The notes: generated from the letters alone by a model not told the origin. DNA of 20,113 nucleotides from Savagea sp. (GCA_030152265.1 JASLHQ010000180.1:1-20113); one strand, 5' to 3'. Numbered from the stretch's first letter, positions 7,960 through 16,038 are shown. Numbers and translations are program-made.

Positions 7960-8541
7960 TTAACGATATTTTTCGATTGCTCTCCATGCTTCCTCTATCC
8001 CGACTTTCGTCTCTGATGAAAAAACGATTAATTCATCTTCTGGACGCATGTCGAGCACTTGTTTAACACGTTTGCGATTCGTCGCAATTTGTCCGCGCTT
8101 TAATTTATCTGCTTTCGTCGCGATGACGATTGTCGGAATGTTGTAATGAACTAAAAAGTCATACATCATACAATCATCATCCGTTGGTTCATGACGTAAA
8201 TCGACAATTAATAAAACAGCCTTCAATGTATCTCGGCCTGTTAAATATTGTTCGATCATTTGTCCCCAAGCTTCGCGCTCTGTTTTCGATACTTTCGCGT
8301 AACCGTATCCCGGAACGTCAACGAAATACAATTGGTCTTCAATTTCATAAAAATTTAACGTTTGTGTTTTTCCCGGCTTACTTGATGTTCGAGCGAGTGA
8401 CTTTCGACCAATCATACGATTGATGAAAGATGATTTTCCAACATTGGAACGTCCCGCTAATGCAAATTCAGGATAGCCTGTATCGGGATATTGCTCTGGT
8501 CGAACGGCACTCATAATCATTTCTACTTTGTTTACTTTCAT
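7960..8541 (-). CDS. engB: ribosome biogenesis GTPase EngB (YsxC/YihA)
   Basis: A TrmE-Era-type GTPase needed for late assembly of the large ribosomal subunit. The 193-residue protein carries G1 GRSNVGKS (30-37), the switch I segment SKPGKTQTLNFY (54-65), G3 DVPGYG (75-80), G4 TKAD (142-145) and G5 SSE (175-177). The ATG at 8541 is 3 bases after the lonA stop, and its GGAGG site lies across the end of lonA, so the two are translationally coupled. The lonA-engB order is the Bacillus arrangement. Confidence 0.96.
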   Translation of the reverse strand: MKVNKVEMIMSAVRPEQYPDTGYPEFALAGRSNVGKSSFINRMIGRKSLARTSSKPGKTQTLNFYEIEDQLYFVDVPGYGYAKVSKTEREAWGQMIEQYLTGRDTLKAVLLIVDLRHEPTDDDCMMYDFLVHYNIPTIVIATKADKLKRGQIATNRKRVKQVLDMRPEDELIVFSSETKVGIEEAWRAIEKYR

Positions 8542-8544
8542 TTT

Positions 8545-10857
8545 CTACGCCTCCAAAGCGAGTGAAAGGACCTCTTTTACATCTTTCACGAGGTGGAATT
8601 CGAGTTCTTCTCGAATACTTTCAGGGATGTCTTCTAAATCTCGTTCATTGTCATATGGCAAAATAATAGTACGGATACCAGCACGATGTGCACTTAACGA
8701 TTTCTCTTTCAATCCACCAATCGGCAACACTTTTCCTCGAAGCGTCACTTCACCTGTCATTCCGACGTCACGACGGATCGGTCGGTTCGTCAACGCTGAT
8801 ACGAGTGCTGTCACAATTGTAATCCCTGCAGATGGGCCATCTTTCGGGACTGCTCCTTCTGGCACGTGAATGTGGATGTCTGTCTTTTCATGGAATTTCG
8901 GGTCGATGTTCAAGCTTTTCGCATTTGAACGGACGTATGAGAGTGCCGTTTGAGCAGATTCTTGCATCACTTCTCCTAATTTTCCTGTTAAGACGAGCTT
9001 ACCTTTTCCTTCAGAAAGCGCCACTTCAATTTGAAGTGTGTCGCCTCCTACTTGTGTATAGGCAAGACCTGTCGCAACGCCAACTTCACTTTTCTCTTCC
9101 ATTAAACCGTGACGGAATTTACGTTTTCCGAGATAGTTCGATAATGCGTTTGTCGTAATTGTCATCGACTTGCGTTCACCAGAAACGAGTTGTTTCACCG
9201 CTTTACGACAAACGTTCGCAATTTCACGTTCTAAATTACGTACACCCGCTTCACGTGTATAATAACGAATGATATCTTCTACTGCGTCTTCACGGAACTT
9301 TACTTGTGACTTTGTCAAACCATGCTCTTTTAACTGTTTTGGAATGAGGTGGTTAAGCGCGATCGCTTTCTTTTCCATCTCAGTATAACCTGCAAGTTGA
9401 ATGATTTCCATTCGGTCACGTAAAGGACCTGGAATTGTGCTAATATCGTTCGCCGTCGCTAAGAAGAATACATTCGATAAGTCATACGTTTCTTCAATAT
9501 AATGGTCGCTAAAGTTCGCATTTTGTTCAGGGTCTAGCACTTCTAACATCGCACTAGAAGGATCTCCACGGAAATCATTCGACATTTTATCAATCTCATC
9601 TAATAAAAAGACGGGATTTGTCGTACCTGCTTTTTTCATTCCTTGGATAATGCGTCCTGGCATCGCTCCAACATACGTACGACGGTGACCGCGAATTTCA
9701 GACTCGTCACGCACCCCACCTAATGAAATGCGGACGAAATTGCGATTCAATGACTCAGCGATTGAACGCGCAAGTGACGTCTTCCCAACCCCTGGTGGTC
9801 CTGCTAAACAAATGATTGGGCCACGAATCGAATCTGTCATTTGACGCACCGCTAAATATTCTAAAATACGTTCTTTCACTTTTTCTAATCCGTCGTGATC
9901 GCGGTTTAAAATTTCTTCCGAACGTGCTAAATCTAACGTGTCCTCTGTTGCAACGGACCAAGGTAATGTAACGAGCCATTCTAAATAATTACGAATGACG
10001 CCACTTTCCGCAGACGCTTGTGGAATATGTTCGTAACGACGTAACTCACGGTATGCCGCTTCTGAAACGTGCTCTGGCATTTTTGCTTCTTCAATGCGCT
10101 TCTCCAATTCAACAATTTCAGCGCTCTTACCATCTTTGTCGCCTAATTCCTTTTGAATTGCTTTCAGTTGTTCACGTAAATAATATTCTTTCTGTGTCGC
10201 TTCTACTTCTTCTTTCACTCGTTTGCTAATGCGACGTTCTAAACGAATCACTTCTTGCTCACTTGCCAAGCGATTCGTCATCCATTTCACACGGTCTGAA
10301 ATAGAAAACATTTCGAGCACTTTTTGTTTTGCAGCGAGTTTGAGTGGCAAGTGTGTTGCAATCATATCTGCTAAGCGCCCGGGCTCTTTAATGGAAGCGA
10401 CAGATTCAACGGTCTCTTTCGATATGCGTTGTGACACTTTACCGTACGACTCAAAATATTGATTTAATACGCGTACTTCCGCTTCAAGTTGAGGTGTCAT
10501 TTCGACTTCATCACGTTGTAACGTCAATGTAACCGTCGGATATAAATCAACCATTTCATATTCTGTATACGTTGCGCGACATACTCCTTCAATCATGACA
10601 CGGTATGTCCCATTTTTCAGCTCTTTTAATTGCTTCACTTTAGCATACGTTCCGACCGTGTACAGTTCTTCTTCTGTCGGATCTTCATCTCGTGTATCTT
10701 TTTGTGTCGTCAAAAAGATATAGCCATCCATTTTCATCGCTTCTTCTAATGCGTAAATTGAACGCTCTCGACCGACATCGATATGCAATAGCATCTCGGG
10801 ATAAACGAGCAGTCCTCGTAAAGGCAGTAAAGGTACATTTGTTTTGATTTCTACCAT
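8545..10857 (-). CDS. lonA: ATP-dependent protease LonA
   Basis: A hexameric AAA+ serine protease that degrades misfolded and some regulatory proteins in the cytosol. The N-terminal LON domain begins at LPLLPLRGLLVYPEM-like sequence, followed by a coiled-coil region (about 205-265), Walker A GPPGVGKT (353-360), Walker B FLLDEID (417-423) and a C-terminal protease domain. Its catalytic dyad is Ser676 in PKDGPSAGI and Lys719 in GGLKEKSL, and no membrane segment is present, so this is LonA and not LonB. I chose the ATG at 10857 (770 residues): AAGAAAGGA sits 8 bases before it but runs directly into the alternative ATG at 10866. From the longer start the dyad would be Ser679/Lys722. A hairpin occupies most of the leader. 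lonB, usual between clpX and lonA in Bacillus, is missing. Confidence 0.96.
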   Translation of the reverse strand: MVEIKTNVPLLPLRGLLVYPEMLLHIDVGRERSIYALEEAMKMDGYIFLTTQKDTRDEDPTEEELYTVGTYAKVKQLKELKNGTYRVMIEGVCRATYTEYEMVDLYPTVTLTLQRDEVEMTPQLEAEVRVLNQYFESYGKVSQRISKETVESVASIKEPGRLADMIATHLPLKLAAKQKVLEMFSISDRVKWMTNRLASEQEVIRLERRISKRVKEEVEATQKEYYLREQLKAIQKELGDKDGKSAEIVELEKRIEEAKMPEHVSEAAYRELRRYEHIPQASAESGVIRNYLEWLVTLPWSVATEDTLDLARSEEILNRDHDGLEKVKERILEYLAVRQMTDSIRGPIICLAGPPGVGKTSLARSIAESLNRNFVRISLGGVRDESEIRGHRRTYVGAMPGRIIQGMKKAGTTNPVFLLDEIDKMSNDFRGDPSSAMLEVLDPEQNANFSDHYIEETYDLSNVFFLATANDISTIPGPLRDRMEIIQLAGYTEMEKKAIALNHLIPKQLKEHGLTKSQVKFREDAVEDIIRYYTREAGVRNLEREIANVCRKAVKQLVSGERKSMTITTNALSNYLGKRKFRHGLMEEKSEVGVATGLAYTQVGGDTLQIEVALSEGKGKLVLTGKLGEVMQESAQTALSYVRSNAKSLNIDPKFHEKTDIHIHVPEGAVPKDGPSAGITIVTALVSALTNRPIRRDVGMTGEVTLRGKVLPIGGLKEKSLSAHRAGIRTIILPYDNERDLEDIPESIREELEFHLVKDVKEVLSLALEA

Positions 10858-10886
10858 GTTAGACATCCTTTCTTATGTACATGATG

Positions 10887-10949
10887 AAAAAAGCTGACAA
10901 GCAAAATCCACTCAATTTCTCTAGGAGGGATTTCGCACAAGTCAGCTTT
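10887..10949 (-). terminator. terminator-like hairpin in the clpX-lonA gap (possible lonA leader attenuator)
   Basis: On the minus strand AAAGCTGAC (10941-10949) pairs perfectly with GTCAGCTTT (10890-10898). Closer to the loop GCGAAATCC (10928-10936) pairs with GGATTTTGC (10901-10909) with one G-U pair, separated from the outer stem by a small internal bulge. The stem is followed by a run of six T. It looks like an intrinsic terminator, but it ends only about 30 bases before the lonA start, and the best lonA promoter lies upstream of it. It may therefore end the clpX transcript, attenuate lonA, or both. Confidence 0.7.
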
Positions 10950-10956
10950 ACTTTCT

Positions 10957-10985
10957 TTTATATCATATGCTTCTCTTTTTGAAAA
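10957..10985 (-). promoter_or_regulatory. probable lonA promoter upstream of the hairpin
   Basis: The minus strand has TTTTCA (10980-10985; 4 of 6 to TTGACA), a 17-base spacer ending in TGA, and TATAAA (10957-10962), giving an extended -10 TGATATAAA. The predicted start point falls at about 10950, the first base of the leader hairpin. Confidence 0.5.
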
Positions 10986-11060
10986 TTGCGAATGATGCCA
11001 CCTTGTATTTGACTCGTATAGGGTGACAGGTCATTCACACAGTCATTTTTACATCTTCAT

Positions 11061-12359
11061 TTATTGTGAATTCGTTAAAGATGTCCCTGTCGCTCTTTCA
11101 TCTGAGAAACTTAATTGCTCTAATTCATAAATTGTTCCGTCCGCACGATACAATGTCGGTTGCGCTTTGCCAAGTACAGCATCTTTCGTAATGACACATT
11201 CTGCAACCTCATCGAGCGATGGTAATTCGTACATGACGTCAAGCATAATGTTTTCGATAATTGAACGCAATCCACGGGCACCTGTTTTACGTTCAATCGC
11301 TTCTTCAGCAATCGCAATGAGTGCGTCGTCTTCGAATTTCAATTCAACATCATCGAGTTCTACCATTTTTTTATATTGTTTTACGATAGCATTTTTCGGT
11401 TCTGTTAAAATGCGATAAAGCGCTTGTTCATCTAATTGTTCTAATGTTGCAATGACTGGTAAACGTCCGATAAACTCTGGAATTAAACCAAATTGCTGTA
11501 AATCTTCCGGTATCATTTTTGACATGAGCGTTGCGTCATCAATTGCTTTCGCTTCAGCTGAACCGAATCCGATCACTTTTTGACCTGTACGACGTTTAAT
11601 GATTTCTTCAATTCCATCAAATGCTCCTCCGACGATAAATAAAATGTTCGTCGTGTCGATTTGAATGAAATCTTGATGTGGGTGCTTACGTCCGCCTTGT
11701 GGTGGAACGCTCGCTACCGTACCTTCTAAAATTTTAAGCAATGCTTGTTGAACGCCTTCTCCTGACACGTCGCGTGTAATTGAAGCATTCTCAGATTTAC
11801 GTGCCACTTTGTCAATTTCATCAATATAGATGATACCTTTTTCAGCACGTTCAATATCGAAGTCTGCCGCCTGAATAATTTTGAGTAAAATATTTTCAAC
11901 GTCTTCTCCGACATATCCTGCCTCTGTTAAGCTTGTCGCATCTGCAATCGCAAATGGTACGTCTAAAATACGTGCTAACGTTTGTGCAAGCAATGTTTTA
12001 CCGCTACCTGTTGGTCCAATGAGAATAATATTCGATTTCGCAAGTTCTACGTCATCTACTTTACTGTTCGTATTGATCCGTTTGTAATGGTTATATACTG
12101 CTACCGCGAGCGATTTTTTAGCGCGATTTTGGCCGATAATATATTCATCTAAAATCTCTTGGATTTCGCGTGGTTTTGGAACATCTGTTAATTCGAAGTT
12201 CTCTTCGAGGCCGACTTCTTCTTCTACGATTTCAGCACAAAGTTCAACACACTCATCGCAAATATATACACCTTGACCTGCGACTAATTTTCGCACTTGG
12301 TCTTGACTCTTTCCACAGAAAGAGCAGCTTAAATTATCTTCATCATTAAATTTGAACAT
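11061..12359 (-). CDS. clpX: ATP-dependent Clp protease ATP-binding subunit ClpX
   Basis: The AAA+ unfoldase that feeds tagged proteins to ClpP. The 432 residues show the N-terminal C4 zinc-binding domain (Cys12, Cys15, Cys34, Cys37), Walker A GPTGSGKT (115-122), the pore loop GYVGED (148-153), Walker B IIYIDEID (176-183), the RKH loop (224-226), the ClpP-docking IGF loop (263-265) and a sensor-2 GARGLRSIIE motif. The ATG at 12359 was chosen over an upstream in-frame GTG at 12368 because that GTG lies inside the ribosome binding site AGGGGTG, and the family normally starts MFKFN. It lies after tig, as in B. subtilis, with its own promoter region. clpP is not in the window. Confidence 0.97.
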   Translation of the reverse strand: MFKFNDEDNLSCSFCGKSQDQVRKLVAGQGVYICDECVELCAEIVEEEVGLEENFELTDVPKPREIQEILDEYIIGQNRAKKSLAVAVYNHYKRINTNSKVDDVELAKSNIILIGPTGSGKTLLAQTLARILDVPFAIADATSLTEAGYVGEDVENILLKIIQAADFDIERAEKGIIYIDEIDKVARKSENASITRDVSGEGVQQALLKILEGTVASVPPQGGRKHPHQDFIQIDTTNILFIVGGAFDGIEEIIKRRTGQKVIGFGSAEAKAIDDATLMSKMIPEDLQQFGLIPEFIGRLPVIATLEQLDEQALYRILTEPKNAIVKQYKKMVELDDVELKFEDDALIAIAEEAIERKTGARGLRSIIENIMLDVMYELPSLDEVAECVITKDAVLGKAQPTLYRADGTIYELEQLSFSDERATGTSLTNSQ

Positions 12360-12383
12360 TATGCTCACCCCTATTCAAATGAC

Positions 12384-12412
12384 AATCTTACAAGATTATA
12401 TGTCCATGTGCA
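12384..12412 (-). promoter_or_regulatory. clpX promoter region with overlapping inverted repeat
   Basis: The minus strand holds a perfect TATAAT (12395-12400) and, overlapping it downstream, the 6-bp inverted repeat AATCTT-GT-AAGATT (12384-12397). TTGCAC lies 17 bases upstream of TAAGAT, an alternative -35/-10 pair. Which -10 is used cannot be decided from sequence. Neither a CtsR direct repeat nor a CIRCE element is visible. Confidence 0.45.
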
Positions 12413-12440
12413 ACTAATACGATTTCATTATGTATGAGCG

Positions 12441-12471
12441 AAAACAAGGTACGATTTACGCACCTTGTTTT
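12441..12471 (-). terminator. terminator after tig
   Basis: AAAACAAGGT (12441-12450) pairs with ACCTTGTTTT (12462-12471), with a further CG/CG pairing near the loop. On the minus strand the stem ends in four T and then CGC, so the U-tract is short. It starts 9 bases after the tig stop. Some read-through into clpX is likely. Confidence 0.65.
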
Positions 12472-12480
12472 CTGTTAGTT

Positions 12481-13776
12481 TTACTGTTGAGCTTCTGTAA
12501 TTTTTGCGTTATCTACTAAAAATTCGATCGTGTTACGTAATTTAATATCGTTTTCAATCGTTACAGTTCCGCCGAGTACTGCTTTAATTTGTTCAGTGTC
12601 GATGTTGAACTGCTCAGACATTTTTTCAAGTTCAGCTTGAACGTCTGCTTCTGTCGCTGCGATTGACTCTGCGTTTGCAATCGCTTCTAATGTAAGTGAT
12701 ACACGTACACGGTTCATCGCTTCTTCAGACATTTGTTCACGTAACTGTTCTTTCGTTTGACCTGAGAATTGGAAGTATAAGTCTAAGTTCATACCTTGGC
12801 TTTGTAAATTCTGTTCGAATTCTTGAACCATGCGGTCTACTTCTGCTTCTACCATTTCTTCAGGTACGTCAATTTTTGCATTGTCAGCAGCTTGTTGAAC
12901 TAAAACGTCACGCACTGTATTGTCAGAGTGAACAGCTTTTTGTTCTGCTAAGTCTGCTTTCGTTTTTTCTTTTAATTCTGCAACTGTTTTAACGCTTGCG
13001 TCGATTTCGTTTGCAAGTTCGTCGTCAAGTGCTGGAATTTCTTTTGTTTTGATCGCGTGAACTTTCACTTTGAAAGTAGCTGGTTTTCCAGCAAGTTCCG
13101 CTGCATGGTATTCTTCAGGGAATGTCACTTCAACGTCTTTTTCTTCGCCGTTTGCCATTCCTACCATTTGCTCTTCGAATCCAGGGATGAATGAACCTGA
13201 ACCGATTTCGAGGTCGTACTGTTCAGCTTTTCCACCTTCAAATGCTTCGCCATCGACGAATCCTTCGAAGTCGAGTGTTACTGTATCGCCGTTTTCGATT
13301 GTTCCTTCTTCTTTGACAACCATTTCAGCGAATGCTTGTTGACGTGATTGTAAAAACTCGTCAACTTCTGCGTCTGTTACTTCTTTAGAAAGTTGCTCTA
13401 CTTCAAGACCTTTATATTCTCCAAGTTCTACTTCCGGTTTCACGACAACTTTCGCTGTGAAAATGACGTCTTTTCCTTTTTCAAGTTGTTCGATGTCGAT
13501 TTGTGGTTGAGCAACTGGCTCGATGCCTGACTCGTCTAATGCTTTCGTGTATGCTTCTGGTAAAGCGATGTCTAATGCATCGTTGTATAACGCTTCTTCA
13601 CCGTACATTTTTTCGAACATTTTGCGTGGCATTTTTCCTTTACGGAAACCTGGTGCTTGAACTGTTTTAACTACTTTTTTGAACGCTGCGTCAAGCGCTT
13701 TTTTGAAATCTTCAGCAGGAAGTGTGAACGTTAATGTCCCTTCATTTCCTTCGTGTTTTTCCCATTTGACTGACAT
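12481..13776 (-). CDS. tig: trigger factor, ribosome-associated chaperone
   Basis: Binds the ribosome exit tunnel and shields nascent chains; it also has peptidyl-prolyl isomerase activity. The 431 residues comprise the N-terminal ribosome-binding domain with the signature GFRKGKMPRK (43-52), an FKBP-type PPIase domain (about 160-245, including DTVTLDFEGFVDG and FIPGFEEQMVGM), and an acidic helical C-terminal arm. The frame is open 21 codons further upstream, but the start at 13776 is supported by GGAGGG 8 bases before it and by the family N-terminus MSVKWEK. The upstream extension covers promoter DNA. A strong promoter precedes it, which fits an abundant protein. Confidence 0.96.
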   Translation of the reverse strand: MSVKWEKHEGNEGTLTFTLPAEDFKKALDAAFKKVVKTVQAPGFRKGKMPRKMFEKMYGEEALYNDALDIALPEAYTKALDESGIEPVAQPQIDIEQLEKGKDVIFTAKVVVKPEVELGEYKGLEVEQLSKEVTDAEVDEFLQSRQQAFAEMVVKEEGTIENGDTVTLDFEGFVDGEAFEGGKAEQYDLEIGSGSFIPGFEEQMVGMANGEEKDVEVTFPEEYHAAELAGKPATFKVKVHAIKTKEIPALDDELANEIDASVKTVAELKEKTKADLAEQKAVHSDNTVRDVLVQQAADNAKIDVPEEMVEAEVDRMVQEFEQNLQSQGMNLDLYFQFSGQTKEQLREQMSEEAMNRVRVSLTLEAIANAESIAATEADVQAELEKMSEQFNIDTEQIKAVLGGTVTIENDIKLRNTIEFLVDNAKITEAQQ

Positions 13777-13842
13777 AATTAATACCCTCCGAATCTGTAT
13801 TTCCATTACATTATGTTTAATTTCACTATCGATAACCACTTC

Positions 13843-13870
13843 AGTATATCACAGTCCTTCATGGTTTCAA
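13843..13870 (-). promoter_or_regulatory. tig promoter
   Basis: The minus strand has TTGAAA (13865-13870), a 16-base spacer and TATACT (13843-13848), preceded by TGA to give an extended -10 TGATATACT. This is the best SigA-type promoter in the window and lies about 65 bases upstream of the tig start. Confidence 0.75.
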
Positions 13871-13886
13871 CAGTTTTTATGCTCGC

Positions 13887-14852
13887 TTATCCGATCTCTT
13901 CTACATCGACTTGTCGAATATGTGTCAATAGCGGATCCTCGTCTAACTCTCCATCTTCGAATAAAGATTGCGCATATTGACAATAAGCCTTCGCAACTTC
14001 TTCCACTTCATACGTTTCCCATCGGAATGGATAAGCGGCGATGCTATATTTTTGAATCATCGCAAATGTGAATTCGATGAGTGAAGGAGTCTTTTCCAAG
14101 CGTTGCTCTACTTGCGAGATCACTCGTTGTACTTTATCATTTTCAAACGGATGTGACAATGAATTGGGTACAATCTGTCGTTCCATATCATATTTTTTAA
14201 CGAGCAATGGTTCTGAATCATCGTGCTCTTTCAACAAGAGTAAAGCATTCGTCTGCAAAAACGGTGCATCGCTCTGTGTGACAATTTCACGCAACAAAGG
14301 AAAACTTCTCTTGCCGACATCTCGAATGCGAACGAGCTCATTTTGTTGCTCGATAGGGGACAGTTCAAAAAATTGAGCGAATGAGAGAAGTTTAATTTCA
14401 GGCTCTCGTTGTTCAAACTCTTCATACTTATGGACAAGTCGCTCATTGAGTTCCTTTAAATAATGAAATTTTTTCAAAGCATGTTCAGGTACAGCATCTT
14501 CTTGTAACAATCGCTCAATTTCCGTCGATACGTAATCATATTCCCGCAATTGAATACAAATCGTTAAATACAGCTCAATCCATTCAATTGTGTCATATTC
14601 ATCTTCTTGCAATAATTGCTCTGTAATCTCTTTCGCTTCTGGGTAACGTTTTTCTTCGTATAAGGCATACGCATAAGGCCCCATCACTTCTTCATGAAAT
14701 GGGTCTAGTGCAAGCACTTGCTCAAAACAGTCGATCGCTTCTGCGAATTGAGCGCGTTCAAAATACGTATATGCTTCTTGTACGAGTCGTTCTAACGTTC
14801 CTGGAAATACGACAAGATTGCCCCGACGTTGAATTCGTCGATATTTTTTCAT
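13887..14852 (-). CDS. YsoA-like tetratricopeptide-repeat protein
   Basis: A 321-residue soluble acidic protein with at least two TPR units near the N-terminus (about 21-54, AYTYFERAQFAEAIDCFEQV, and about 55-88). The remainder is helical, Glu-rich and without clear motifs. It has no signal peptide or membrane segment, so it is probably a cytoplasmic scaffold. Its position directly upstream of tig matches ysoA of B. subtilis, a TPR protein of unknown function, so it is probably the orthologue. The ATG at 14852 has AGGAGGTG 5 bases upstream. It ends 110 bases before the tig start with no clear terminator, so transcription may continue into tig. Confidence 0.8.
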   Translation of the reverse strand: MKKYRRIQRRGNLVVFPGTLERLVQEAYTYFERAQFAEAIDCFEQVLALDPFHEEVMGPYAYALYEEKRYPEAKEITEQLLQEDEYDTIEWIELYLTICIQLREYDYVSTEIERLLQEDAVPEHALKKFHYLKELNERLVHKYEEFEQREPEIKLLSFAQFFELSPIEQQNELVRIRDVGKRSFPLLREIVTQSDAPFLQTNALLLLKEHDDSEPLLVKKYDMERQIVPNSLSHPFENDKVQRVISQVEQRLEKTPSLIEFTFAMIQKYSIAAYPFRWETYEVEEVAKAYCQYAQSLFEDGELDEDPLLTHIRQVDVEEIG

Positions 14853-14887
14853 CTTGCCACCTCCTCACAAATCTCTTCTTTTGTTTT

Positions 14888-14896
14888 ATAATAGCA
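14888..14896 (-). promoter_or_regulatory. extended -10 element upstream of the YsoA-like gene
   Basis: The minus strand reads TGCTATTAT (TATTAT at 14888-14893), an extended -10 form, about 35 bases before the start codon and downstream of the preceding terminator. No convincing -35 is visible. Confidence 0.4.
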
Positions 14897-14927
14897 TAAC
14901 TTTCTTACACATAGTGCCGATGAACGT

Positions 14928-14977
14928 AACGAAAAAAGCTCAAACGAGTTGAACATGTCGTTTGAGCTCTTTTCGTT
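14928..14977 (-). terminator. Rho-independent terminator after the BASS permease gene
   Basis: A stem of about 20 bp with one mismatch: AGCTCAAACGA (14937-14947) pairs with TCGTTTGAGCT (14958-14968), and the flanking AACGAAAAA/CTTTTCGTT continue it. The minus strand then has six T within the stem base. The stem overlaps the last base pairs of the stop codon at 14976. Confidence 0.88.
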
Positions 14978-15998
14978 ATGTCGTTTGTGTTTTCTCTTGA
15001 GCAGTTGTAGAAACTTTTTGCTTTTCTGTCGGCTTAAACCATTTACGCATTGAAATTTGAGCGTAGTTTGCAATTCCTTGTTGTTGTATAATGAATGCAA
15101 GTGTTACGATAAGCGCCGCTTCAGGACCGAATGATGTCGCCGCTAAACCGATCGCAATGGATAAGTTACGCAACACTGTTCCGTTAACGAGCGCAATCCC
15201 GTCTTCACGATTGAAAAATTTAAGCGCTGCAAACGTACTAATTGCAAAGTTAATCGCATAGAACAATAATAAGACGACGACCGCAATCGCAATAAGCTCT
15301 AAGTTATTGACAATCATCTTTGCACCTGTACTAATGCTGATGAAAACGACGTAAAGCATCGCCCAAATACTTAGAGGGCCAAACTTTGGTTTCACATTTT
15401 TCTTAAAATGTTGTGGCGTCATTTTGCGGAGTAGTAATTTAAATGTGAAATGACCTAAAATCATCGGTACGAAGACGACGAGTAAAATGGTTTTCATCGT
15501 TCCCCAAATATCGATTGGCACGTACTGCCCAACCATGACGAGCAAATACCATGGCGCTAATAAAGAACCTAAAATGAGTCCAAAAATCGTCAATTTAACC
15601 GCAGCATCGACGTTTCCTTTTTGGAGCACTGTCCAAGAAATCGTCATCCCACTCGTTGGAAGTAACGCCGAAATAGCAAGTCCTGCAAACATCGCACCGT
15701 TATCCGCACGCCCTGTCAATAACAACGTCCCAAGACCGAATGCGATCATTGGAATGATGACGAAGTTGATGATGACAGAAAAGATGAGCACTTTTGAACC
15801 CGCTGTCGAAGCGAGTTGCTTAAAGTTAAAACCGACCATTGTCGCGTAAATCATAATGATTGTCCCGATTAATAAAGTCGACTTCATCGGTGTCGTATCA
15901 AAGTTCAGACCGACGATAAACCCGATGAGTAAAGTTAATGGTACACTGTACATTAAATATTTTGCTGGTGCACGATAAATCGTCCAAAATGTTTTCAT
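14976..15998 (-). CDS. bile acid:sodium symporter (BASS)-family permease
   Basis: A 340-residue membrane protein with about nine to ten hydrophobic segments and a hydrophilic C-terminal tail. The signature LLPTSGMTISWTVLQKGNV (112-130) and the later TVLRNLSIAIGLAA segment resemble the two crossing-helix motifs of the BASS/ACR3 superfamily. The catalytic Pro-Cys of ACR3 arsenite exporters is replaced by Pro-Thr, and I see no cysteine in the whole protein, so arsenite efflux is unlikely. The substrate is probably an organic or inorganic anion carried with sodium. The ATG at 15998 has GGGGGA about 7 bases upstream; the frame also runs upstream to a GTG at 16055, but that stretch is leader DNA. 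A CsoR/CstR-like palindrome sits just before the ribosome binding site. It is a single-gene unit bounded by terminators. Confidence 0.82.
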   Translation of the reverse strand: MKTFWTIYRAPAKYLMYSVPLTLLIGFIVGLNFDTTPMKSTLLIGTIIMIYATMVGFNFKQLASTAGSKVLIFSVIINFVIIPMIAFGLGTLLLTGRADNGAMFAGLAISALLPTSGMTISWTVLQKGNVDAAVKLTIFGLILGSLLAPWYLLVMVGQYVPIDIWGTMKTILLVVFVPMILGHFTFKLLLRKMTPQHFKKNVKPKFGPLSIWAMLYVVFISISTGAKMIVNNLELIAIAVVVLLLFYAINFAISTFAALKFFNREDGIALVNGTVLRNLSIAIGLAATSFGPEAALIVTLAFIIQQQGIANYAQISMRKWFKPTEKQKVSTTAQEKTQTT

Positions 15999-16013
15999 AA
16001 GTAAATCCCCCAT

Positions 16014-16027
16014 TACCCCTAAGGGTA
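16014..16027 (-). promoter_or_regulatory. CsoR/CstR-type operator before the BASS gene
   Basis: TACCCCTAAGGGTA is a 14-bp palindrome with only the innermost C/A pair unmatched. It has the TACCC...GGGTA form of operators bound by CsoR-family repressors (copper-sensing CsoR, persulfide-sensing CstR). It lies 2 bases upstream of the ribosome binding site (16006-16011 on the complementary strand). No CsoR-family gene is in the window, so the regulator would be encoded elsewhere. Confidence 0.5.
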
Positions 16028-16038
16028 TATTTTTATGT

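Noticed and set aside
10995..11030. GTCAAA half-site resembling a CtsR operator
   Set aside because: Only one heptad is present; CtsR needs the direct repeat GGTCAAA-N3-GGTCAAA.
10981..11040. AAGGTGGCATCATTCGC upstream of lonA, reminiscent of a T-box sequence
   Set aside because: It departs from the conserved T-box 14-mer, lies too far from the terminator stem to compete with it, and no specifier-loop structure is visible; LonA is not a typical T-box target.
12481..13839. Longer trigger factor from an upstream start
   Set aside because: The extra 21 codons cover leader DNA between promoter and ribosome binding site and have no counterpart in the family; the start at 13776 has GGAGGG.
14976..15998. 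ACR3 arsenite exporter
   Set aside because: The conserved Pro-Cys of ACR3 is Pro-Thr here, no cysteine is present, and no ars genes are nearby.
16000..16030. SigB promoter using GGGTAA before the BASS gene
   Set aside because: No GTTTAA-like -35 at the right distance, and transcription would begin within or after the ribosome binding site.
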